Positions 1 through 5,585 of a DNA stretch of 6,895 nt are shown here, in pieces. The first letter of the stretch is position 1. Every line of letters begins with the position of its first letter. Location of the stretch: positions 1 through 6,895 of the forward strand of contig CAJMDR010000112.1 of the NCBI GenBank assembly GCA_905212215.1, in the 5' to 3' direction. The notes beneath the pieces were generated by a model. The model saw nothing but the letters and a program-made list of their open reading frames with translations, was not told the DNA's origin and did no database searches. This DNA is from an uncultured Porphyromonadaceae bacterium (GTDB taxonomy: Bacteria > Bacteroidota > Bacteroidia > Bacteroidales > Muribaculaceae). A program made the position numbers and the translations under genes.

Positions 1-3
1 CCG

Positions 4-22
4 GCTTCCGCTCGGCGGAAGC
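4..22. repeat. Perfect 8-bp inverted repeat (hairpin)
   Basis: GCTTCCGC and GCGGAAGC flank a three-base spacer, giving a perfect 8-bp stem. It lies 58 bases beyond the stop codon of the minus-strand gene, so it could be part of that gene's 3' end. No T-run follows on the minus strand before the window ends, so a factor-independent terminator cannot be claimed. The minus-strand frame through it is also open, so the symmetry may sit inside coding sequence. Confidence 0.45.
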
Positions 23-79
23 TGCGGTCAGCAGAGCCTTAACCTCTGCGTGAGGCCCAAAATACCCGTTCTGCGTGCT

Positions 80-1682
80 TTACCCCACTATCTTCAGGAA
101 ATAGCTCATCAGCACATTTCCCTCAGGGTTGATGCGTGGGTCGGTAAGCGTGTTCTGGATAGAAATCGCCAGCGACTCATTATCGTCCCAGCCGAAGAAA
201 TCTCCTATCCCGTCAAGGCGGGGAGTAGCCTTCGCTATCACAATGTTCAGACGCAGCAGGTCAAGGTCCGTGGTGCCTGTCTGGCCGAAGTCGCCCGTGA
301 ACTTCTCGCTGAAGTCCACATTCATCATGTACCAGCCGTCGCCCTCGTTATGGAGCTGTACCGGAACAATCTCTGCGGTGAACATATCCTCCACCTCCTT
401 AGCTTTCGGAAGGCCTGCAATCGCTTTCCGGGCTTCGTCGCCCTTCAGCGAGTCGTTCTTGCTGACCGCCACAAACTCCTTCATCACCTCCTGGAAGTTG
501 AAGCAGCGTGCTTCCACCTGCTCAATCTCGAAGCCATCCTGCGTGTCGAAGTTCACTGCCAGGCCGGTGAGGAAATGCAGATAGCGGTCCTCTTCCTTCA
601 CATTAGGGTCCGAGAGGCTCTTGGCCGCCGTCAGCACATCCTTCCATGACTTGACGCCGATGGGATAGAACTCGGCCGCTTCTCCGGAGTAGTTCTCCAG
701 CGACGCATAGTTGTTGCGGCTGTCGCGGGCATTCGCCTCGCCCACATGCTGGTAATACGTTCTCGCTTCCCGCCGTAACCTTGTCCACGCCCTTCGAGTC
801 GTGATAGTTGCCGCCTTTATTGGCCGACATATATGCCTTTTCGCTCTCCACTCTGCGCATGCCGTAGCTTGCCGACGGGGAGGCGAGCACATAGCGTTCG
901 GCCTCATCCTGAACCATGAGAGGCATCATGGCGGCGTCAACCATCGCCGTCAAACCTCCGTTTGGGCAGTCGAACACGCTGAAATACAGATGCTTCGACT
1001 TCCCTTTCTCCTCGTAGTCGAACTTGTAGAAAGTGATGTTGTTGCCGCGCAGAAGCCATTTTATGAAGTAGTCCTTGCCATAACCCGACTTCACTATGTA
1101 CTGTCCGTTGTATTCCTCGAAGTCAGAAATCAGCAGGGCCGCCTGGTTATTCTGCAGAATGCGCTCCAGGGTCTGTTCTATGGGTGCCTGTTCCTGGCTG
1201 TAGCTGCCGGGAGTGAGGATGCGGTTGTAAATCTCCGTGCCCGACATGTTCAGCGGCTCAATCTTGCCGTCGGCTAAGGAGAAGTATTTCACCAGCTTCT
1301 GCATATCGGGGCCGGTAAGCTTGTTGATGACATTCTGCAGTGCCTGACGCGACCCTTCGGTGTCGTAGGCGTAGTTCATGCCGTTGCTGAAGTCCACATA
1401 TACTCCTGCTCCGGAGTTCAGTGTGGCTGTGTCGGACTCCGTGGGCAGATATGCGTCGAGATGGCTGCGCTCGAAGCGGTAATTGCTGCTGAAGACACCG
1501 CTAAGCCATAGAATCAAGGCGGCGATTATTGCCAGAGCGACTATTCCTCCCCCTATGATGAGACTTTTCGAAGCGCCTTTAGAACGGCCATGATTATCGG
1601 GTTGGCGCCGTGTGGCGGCATGAGGAGCCTGACGCCGGGTTGTTCTGCTCTGATTACGGGATGGAGCTTTTCTGGGAGGCAT
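80..1682 (-). pseudogene. Frameshifted single-pass membrane protein with vWA-like outer domain
   Basis: I do not recognise a named family. The intact N-terminal part (1682 down to the frameshift) has a basic, R/K/Q-rich tail (residues 1-39), one hydrophobic membrane segment (about 40-61, rich in I, A and L) and then an extracytoplasmic region; a positive N-terminus implies N-in/C-out topology. The outer part contains VDFSNG (96-101), a DxSxG motif like the metal site of vWA domains, a later strand ending LLISDFEEY (183-191), then a helix and a strand ending ITFYKFDY. This order suits a vWA-like fold, by inference only. After residue 304 the frame is lost; the adjacent frame continues with well-behaved protein from about RTYYQHVGEANA to the TAA at 82-80. 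Removing one C from the CCC at 769-771 joins both into 533 residues reading VTAEARTYYQH. It may be a true mutation or a sequencing error. The ATG at 1682 follows a Bacteroidetes promoter; no Shine-Dalgarno is visible, as is usual in this phylum. Confidence 0.75.
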
Positions 1683-1744
1683 GATGCACTGATGTTATTT
1701 TAGTTGTTAGGTGGATTGAAAGACCGATGAGGGTATTCAATGCA

Positions 1745-1776
1745 CAAAGTTAATAAAAAATTCCAACCTATGCAAA
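1745..1776 (-). promoter_or_regulatory. Bacteroidetes-type promoter for the minus-strand membrane protein gene
   Basis: On the minus strand the -33 element TTTG (1776-1773) is followed after 20 bases by TAACTTTG (1752-1745), an exact match to the Bacteroidetes -7 consensus TAnnTTTG with typical spacing. Transcription would begin near 1738-1741, giving a leader of about 57 bases before the ATG at 1682. Confidence 0.7.
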
Positions 1777-1845
1777 AAATCTTTTTGTCTCTTTTTGAGT
1801 GTTGATGAATTGATGGGCTTGCTGTTCTTTTTAACCTCACTCGAT

Positions 1846-1875
1846 ATACTCTGCGTGAGTCAGCATACTCTGCGT
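1846..1875. repeat. Two direct copies of an 11-bp sequence
   Basis: ATACTCTGCGT occurs at 1846-1856 and again at 1865-1875, 19 bases apart start to start. The first copy lies inside a small inverted repeat, CTCAC (1836-1840) with GTGAG (1855-1859). The pair lies just past the terminator of the candidate RNA and upstream of the promoter at 1745-1776. Two same-face sites about two helical turns apart could bind a dimeric protein; function is unknown. Confidence 0.5.
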
Positions 1876-1880
1876 CCTCC

Positions 1881-1920
1881 ACAACAAAAAGCGGTGCTGC
1901 TCTCACGAGTGGCTCCGCTT
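1881..1920 (-). terminator. Terminator-like hairpin with T-run, minus strand
   Basis: On the minus strand AAGCGG (1920-1915) pairs with CCGCTT (1894-1889). The stem extends past a one-base mismatch by GC/GC pairs, and the transcript continues TTTTTGTTGT. This has the form of a factor-independent terminator and would end the transcript that starts near 2278. On the plus strand no T-run follows, so it works in one direction only. Confidence 0.55.
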
Positions 1921-1924
1921 CTGC

Positions 1925-1941
1925 TGACCAATAATTGGTCA
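1925..1941. repeat. Perfect 17-bp palindrome
   Basis: TGACCAATAATTGGTCA reads the same on both strands around its central base. In the minus-strand transcript it forms a 7-bp hairpin with a 3-nt loop immediately before the terminator hairpin. As DNA it has the size and symmetry of an operator for a dimeric regulator. Both readings fit the sequence. Confidence 0.6.
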
Positions 1942-1945
1942 GGGG

Positions 1946-2186
1946 TCAATCCATTTTTCTCTTTTCTTGCTTTATTGCTGTTGTTCTTGTTGTGTCTGAA
2001 AAGTCATTAGTGATATATTTTGTAAGCAGTTCAGGCCGGGTAGCTTTTTCAATAGGTTGCCCCCGTAGGCCGACTGCTTGTCTTTTTTCCCTACCGTCAT
2101 ATATGCGTATTATTTCTCGCCCGAACTGCCCTCCGGCATTTCAGGTAGAGGTTAAGCCGCATTATGTTCAAGGTAGTTGAATCCAT
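1946..2186 (-). other. Possible frameshifted small reading frame overlapping the candidate RNA
   Basis: Minus-strand ATG at 2186 opens a 29-codon frame (begins MDSTTLNIMRLNL) ending at TGA 2099-2097. The +1 frame is open from 2140 to TGA 1948-1946 for 64 codons without any ATG, GTG or TTG start, and contains IYDGREKRQAVGLRG and ends TAIKQEKRKMD. A frame change near 2117-2113 would join them into about 80 residues rich in K, R and E. This could be a decayed small gene, a recoded gene, or chance openness within a structured RNA; the strong RNA pairing across it favours the last. No Shine-Dalgarno is visible. Confidence 0.25.
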
Positions 2187-2218
2187 TACTTATTTACGGG
2201 GTTAGATGCGTTTTACAT

Positions 2219-2275
2219 ATCGGAATCCTTTTCAAGGTATAGACGGTAGCCAAAAGAAAAGGATTTGTTTCCGAT
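2219..2275 (-). other. Strong 5' stem-loop of the candidate RNA
   Basis: On the plus strand ATCGGAATCCTTTTC (2219-2233) is matched by GAAAAGGA (2256-2263) and TTCCGAT (2269-2275), giving 15 pairs with a 5-nt bulge and a 22-nt apical loop. It begins within about 5 bases of the expected start of minus-strand transcription, so the transcript would open with this structure. The loop includes CUACCGUC, complementary to a downstream site at 2098-2091. Confidence 0.65.
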
Positions 2276-2283
2276 AAGTGCGG

Positions 2284-2315
2284 CAAAGTTAAATACAATT
2301 TCGGATATAAACAAA
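2284..2315 (-). promoter_or_regulatory. Bacteroidetes-type promoter for the candidate RNA
   Basis: On the minus strand TTTG (2315-2312) is followed after exactly 20 bases by TAACTTTG (2291-2284). Element sequences and spacing are identical to the promoter at 1745-1776 of the neighbouring membrane protein gene. Transcription should start near 2277-2280 and proceed leftwards, away from the phosphate transporter gene. Confidence 0.7.
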
Positions 2316-2513
2316 AATCAAATGTTAAATAAACTTAATCGGGATGTGCCCTTATTGCCTGCTCCATGTCAGTAACCACTGTAACCCCTTAAATTCTCCA
2401 GTTCTTAACTCCTTAAAAACTCACTGAACTCCCTGGATTTCTTTTTGCTGTTCCTCTTTTGAACTGACCCGCAGCCCCGAAATTCCCCGCGGTGCCAATT
2501 CAAAAAATTTCGT
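2316..2513. other. Intergenic stretch with degenerate short repeats
   Basis: I see no gene or RNA here. It separates the leftward promoter at 2284-2315 from the rightward -7 box at 2514. It holds a degenerate roughly 10-base repeat at 2404-2436, with AACTC occurring three times (AACTCCTTAA, AAACTCACTG, AACTCCCTGG). A related string, CTTAAATTC followed by TTAACTCC, lies at 2389-2413, and a similar one occurs upstream of manC at 4386-4405. Confidence 0.4.
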
Positions 2514-2521
2514 TAACTTTG
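2514..2521 (+). promoter_or_regulatory. -7 promoter box upstream of the phosphate transporter gene
   Basis: TAACTTTG matches the Bacteroidetes -7 consensus exactly and is the same octamer seen in the two minus-strand promoters. No TTTG or TTG is found at the expected distance upstream, so the -33 element is weak or absent, which suggests a promoter that is weaker or needs an activator. The start would lie near 2525-2528, leaving a leader of about 45 bases to the ATG at 2571. Confidence 0.5.
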
Positions 2522-2570
2522 CAGCGTCTAACCCCCTGCCTTCCGCGGATGGCAGAGTTGTCTGAATACA

Positions 2571-4358
2571 ATGGACTACACTTTACTTGATTTTCTGAGC
2601 CTCCTCGGTGCCGTCTGCCTCTTCCTTTACGGCATGAAGGTAATGAGCGAAGGCTTGCAGAAAGTTGCCGGCGACAGGCTGCGCAACATCTTAGGCATCA
2701 TGACCAAGAACCGTTGGGCTGGTGTCATTACCGGTGTGCTGATCACGGCGCTGATACAGAGTTCTTCGGCAAGCACCGTAATGGTGGTGAGCTTCGTCAA
2801 TGCCGGCCTGATGTCGCTGGCGCAGTCTATGGCCGTAATCTTCGGCGCTAACGTAGGAACGACGGTAACCACCTGGATTATCTCGGCTTTCAGCTTCGAG
2901 GTGAACATCTCGGCCTACACCCTGGTGCTCTTCGCCGTCGCGGTGCCGCTGATGTTCATGAAGAAAAGCACCTACAAGAGCATGGGAGAGTTCCTGGCAG
3001 GGTTCTGTTTCCTCTTCATGGGTCTGGACCTCATAAGCCAGTTCGTGCCTAACCTGGAGGAGAATCCCCAGATGCTCTCCTTCCTGCGCGACTATACTCA
3101 GCTCGGCATAGGCTCCGTGCTGATCTTCTTTGTAGTGGGAATAGTGCTGACGATGGTAGTGCAGTCATCGGCCGCCACCTTCGCCGTCACACTTATAATG
3201 TGTTCTCAGGGCTGGATTTCCTTCACCCTCGGCTGCGCCGTCATCTTAGGCGGAAACATAGGCACCACCATCACCCCTATCTTAGCATCTTTGAGCGGCA
3301 ACCTCGCCGCCAAACGCACTGCAATGGGGCATGTGCTCTTCAACGTCATCGGCTCCATAATAGTCCTGTTCATATTCTATCCCTTCGTGCACCTTGTGGG
3401 CGACATCTCGCAGGCCTGCATGGGCATAGATCCCTGCGACATAGACCGTGCGCAGGAAATGGCCATGAGCGGCTCCACACTGCTCGACGAGGCAGGTAAG
3501 CCAATCCGCTTCAACCAGGCTGCCGTGGCTTTCGGCCTCGCCATGTTCCCCACGGTATTCAATACCTGCAACCTGCTGGTGATGATATGGTTCACCAAGC
3601 TCTACGTGAAGGTGGTATGCTGGATCATGCCCGCCAAGCACCGCGACAGCGACGAGGAGTTCACCCTCAAGTACATCGGCCGCGGTCTGTTGGGAACCGC
3701 CGAGCTTAATCTTGCCCAGGCACAGAAAGAGATTGTGGTGTATGGCGAGAGGGTGCAGCGGATGATTGGCATGGCAGAGATCATGCTCCATTCCACCTCC
3801 GACTCGCAGCAGTACATCGACAACAACAACCGTATAGAGAAATACGAGGATATCTCCGACCACATGGAGCTGGAGATAGGGCATTACCTGAACAAAGTCG
3901 CGGAGGGCAGGCTCTCGCCCGAAGGCAAGAAGGAGATTGCCAGCATGCTGCGCATCATCTCCGAAATAGAGTCCATTGCCGATTCCTGCATGAACGTGGC
4001 CAAGACCCTGAACCGCAAGAACCAGAACAAGGTTCAGTTCGACGACTGGGTGCTGGCGCAGCTCGAAGGAATGTTCCGCCTTGTGGACGGCGCCATGACC
4101 AACATGCTGCAATTGCTGCGTGAACTGGAGGCACCCGACGAGTCGAGGGTAATCGACGCCTATAACCGCGAACGCGAGATAAACAACTACCGCAACCGCT
4201 TGCGCGACGACAATATCTCCAACATCAACGACCATAAGTACTCCTACCAGGAAGGCATCTTCTTCATGGACCTTATCGGCGAGGCGGAGAAGTTGGGCGA
4301 CTATATCCTCAACGTCGTGGAGGGTGTGAAGCATCAGTTCAAGGAGGAACCGGTATGA
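2571..4358 (+). CDS. Na+/phosphate cotransporter family protein with C-terminal PhoU-like domain
   Basis: A membrane protein of the Na/Pi cotransporter (NptA/PNaS) family, expected to take up inorganic phosphate driven by sodium. The 595 residues carry the two inverted family repeats: QSSSA at 63-67 followed by GANVGTT at 92-98, and QSSAA at 198-202 followed by GGNIGTT at 227-233; the QSS motifs line the substrate path in this family. About eight hydrophobic segments fill residues 5-355. Residues 281-316, between two of these segments, form a polar stretch. From about 380 to 590 the protein is cytosolic and helical with PhoU-like sequence (for example RIEKYEDIS at 421-429 and DLIGEAEKLGDYIL at 567-580), a common fusion in this family and probably regulatory. 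The ATG fits the -7 box at 2514; an A-rich AATACA precedes it instead of a Shine-Dalgarno. It is the first gene of a rightward group. Family assignment is firm; the ion and substrate are inferred from the family. Confidence 0.93.
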   Translation: MDYTLLDFLSLLGAVCLFLYGMKVMSEGLQKVAGDRLRNILGIMTKNRWAGVITGVLITALIQSSSASTVMVVSFVNAGLMSLAQSMAVIFGANVGTTVTTWIISAFSFEVNISAYTLVLFAVAVPLMFMKKSTYKSMGEFLAGFCFLFMGLDLISQFVPNLEENPQMLSFLRDYTQLGIGSVLIFFVVGIVLTMVVQSSAATFAVTLIMCSQGWISFTLGCAVILGGNIGTTITPILASLSGNLAAKRTAMGHVLFNVIGSIIVLFIFYPFVHLVGDISQACMGIDPCDIDRAQEMAMSGSTLLDEAGKPIRFNQAAVAFGLAMFPTVFNTCNLLVMIWFTKLYVKVVCWIMPAKHRDSDEEFTLKYIGRGLLGTAELNLAQAQKEIVVYGERVQRMIGMAEIMLHSTSDSQQYIDNNNRIEKYEDISDHMELEIGHYLNKVAEGRLSPEGKKEIASMLRIISEIESIADSCMNVAKTLNRKNQNKVQFDDWVLAQLEGMFRLVDGAMTNMLQLLRELEAPDESRVIDAYNREREINNYRNRLRDDNISNINDHKYSYQEGIFFMDLIGEAEKLGDYILNVVEGVKHQFKEEPV

Positions 4359-4430
4359 TTCACCCATCCCTGCCCCCTGTAATTACTTAAATTCCTTAAC
4401 CTCCCATCCGGGCATAACCCCCTGAAAACC

Positions 4431-5519
4431 ATGTCTCTCGAACATACCTACTGCGTTATAATGTGCGGCGGCGTCGGCAGCCGCTTCTGGCCCTTCAGCC
4501 GCCAGGACAAGCCGCAACAGTTCATCGACTTCTTCGGCACCGGGAAATCGCTTCTCCAGACCACCGCCGAGAGAGCAAAGGCTCTGGTTCCTCCGGAGAA
4601 CATACTGCTCATGACGAATGCCGCCTACGCCTCGTTGGTGGCCGAGCAGTTACCCTGGATTCCCGCCGGGAACATCCTCAGCGAGCCGGCACGACGCAAC
4701 ACCGCGCCCTGCATCTGCTGGGCCGCTCACCACATCGCCGCCAAGGACCCCAAGGCGGCCATCGTTACCATGCCCTCCGACCACCTCATTCTGCGTGAAC
4801 AGGCTTTCTTCGACGCCGTGGCGGAAGGGGTGGCCTTCATCAAGGACACAGGAACCCTCCTCACCCTCGGCATAAAGCCTACCGGACCTAATACCGGCTA
4901 TGGATACATTCAGCAGGGTGCGCCCGTAGAGGAATGGCCCGGCATACTGAAGGTGAAGAGCTTCAACGAGAAGCCTGACCTGCAGATGGCTTCCTTCTTC
5001 GTGCAGAGCGGCGAGTTCTTCTGGAACTCCGGCATCTTCCTCTGGCGCGCCGACGCCATTCTGCGTGCCTTCGCCACCCTCGACCCCGAAACAGGAGCCG
5101 TCTTCGCCGAAGGCGAGAACCTCTACGGCACTCCCGGGGAGATGGAGTTCATCGGGCGGGCATACCCCTCGGCACCCTCCAACTCCGTGGACTACGCTAT
5201 CATGGAAAAGGCTCCCAACGTCTATGTCAAGACCGTGGACCTGGGCTGGAGCGACCTCGGCACATGGCGCTCGCTGCATGAGATGAGCCCCCGTACCCGC
5301 GAAGGAAACGTTACCCAGAACTGCAATGTGCTGGCCCAGGACTGCAAGGAATGTGTCTTTGCCGTGCAAGGCGACAAACTCGTGGTGGCCGCCGGGCTGG
5401 AAGGCTACATAGTGGCCGACAACGACAACGCGCTGCTCATCTATCCCATAGACCAGGAACAGAAGGTGAAGCAGATTGTGAACGAGGTGGGTATGCGGTT
5501 CGGAGAAAAGTACATATAA
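4431..5519 (+). CDS. manC: Mannose-1-phosphate guanylyltransferase
   Basis: Makes GDP-mannose from mannose 1-phosphate and GTP in the cytosol, supplying mannose and GDP-fucose for surface polysaccharides and glycoproteins. The 362 residues match the short, single-domain form without the isomerase half of bifunctional enzymes. Visible motifs are the nucleotide-binding signature CGGVGSRFWPFSR (12-24) with KPQQF (27-31), PSDHL (115-119), NTGYGYI (154-160), the EKP of FNEKPD (178-183), FWNSGIFLW (197-205), VDYAIMEK (253-260) and GWSDLGTW (272-279). The ATG at 4431 puts the signature at the usual distance from the N-terminus. It lies 72 bases after the transporter gene, and no promoter or terminator is visible in the gap, so read-through is likely. 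Many antisense and shifted open frames over this gene come from its GC-rich codon use. The symbol manC is used for this activity; rfbM and algA are names for related forms. Confidence 0.93.
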   Translation: MSLEHTYCVIMCGGVGSRFWPFSRQDKPQQFIDFFGTGKSLLQTTAERAKALVPPENILLMTNAAYASLVAEQLPWIPAGNILSEPARRNTAPCICWAAHHIAAKDPKAAIVTMPSDHLILREQAFFDAVAEGVAFIKDTGTLLTLGIKPTGPNTGYGYIQQGAPVEEWPGILKVKSFNEKPDLQMASFFVQSGEFFWNSGIFLWRADAILRAFATLDPETGAVFAEGENLYGTPGEMEFIGRAYPSAPSNSVDYAIMEKAPNVYVKTVDLGWSDLGTWRSLHEMSPRTREGNVTQNCNVLAQDCKECVFAVQGDKLVVAAGLEGYIVADNDNALLIYPIDQEQKVKQIVNEVGMRFGEKYI

Positions 5520-5537
5520 TCGGTTACAAGGCTTGTT

Positions 5538-5579
5538 GGATTCTTGAATCCTGTAAGCCGGATAAGTCATATAAGTCAT
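5538..5579. repeat. Palindrome and 9-bp tandem repeat upstream of purC
   Basis: GGATTCTTGAATCC (5538-5551) has perfect 6-bp arms around TT. Ten bases further on, ATAAGTCAT occurs twice in tandem (5562-5570 and 5571-5579), ending 6 bases before the purC ATG. No T-run follows the palindrome, so it is not a normal terminator. It could be a regulatory site or a remnant of a short intergenic repeat. Confidence 0.5.
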
Positions 5580-5585
5580 ATTCAA

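Larger units (their letters stand above)
1883..2278 (-). ncRNA. Candidate structured non-coding RNA, about 395 nt
   Basis: No gene name is assigned. A minus-strand transcript is bounded by a strong promoter (2284-2315) and a terminator-like hairpin (1881-1920). It can fold extensively. A 5' stem of 15 bp pairs 2275-2269 and 2263-2256 with 2233-2219, with a 5-nt bulge at 2268-2264. A second stem of 11 pairs joins 2129-2119 with 2036-2026 (one G-U). A 3' hairpin pairs 1941-1935 with 1931-1925. The apical loop of the first stem carries CUACCGUC (2249-2242), fully complementary to GACGGUAG at 2098-2091, so a pseudoknot is possible. I looked for the conserved cores of RNase P RNA (GAGGAAAGUCC), tmRNA (tRNA-like 3' end) and SRP RNA and found none. 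It is A+T-richer than the flanking genes. The main alternative is a broken small protein gene (frames at 2186-2097 and 2140-1946), which need not exclude an RNA role. Confidence 0.5.

Noticed and set aside
50..649. Plus-strand open frames opposite the membrane protein gene
   Set aside because: The minus-strand frame has consistent protein character, a membrane segment and a promoter; the plus-strand frames have none.
1700..1906. Minus-strand open frame of 68 codons starting at GTG
   Set aside because: It runs through the terminator hairpin's T-run and across the promoter at 1745-1776 and has no coding character.
1935..2180. Plus-strand open frame of 81 codons in the intergenic region
   Set aside because: No promoter on that strand, C/S/P/F-rich without motif, and it overlaps the candidate RNA read from the other strand.
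1883..2278. RNase P RNA, tmRNA or SRP RNA
   Set aside because: The length suits the first two, but the RNase P core GAGGAAAGUCC, the tmRNA tRNA-like end and the SRP GGAAG/GGAGCAGG core are all missing on both strands.
3282..4367. Long minus-strand open frame (361 codons) opposite the transporter gene
   Set aside because: It lies antisense to a clear Na/Pi-PhoU gene, has low-complexity H/V/L-rich content and no family motif; such frames arise from GC-rich codon use.
4650..5585. Minus-strand open frame of 311 codons opposite manC
   Set aside because: Antisense shadow of a gene with complete catalytic motifs; its N-terminus is translated from the intergenic tandem repeat.
5544..5585. Upstream TTG start for purC
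   Set aside because: It would add 14 residues encoded by repeat DNA; the ATG at 5586 fits the usual PurC N-terminus.
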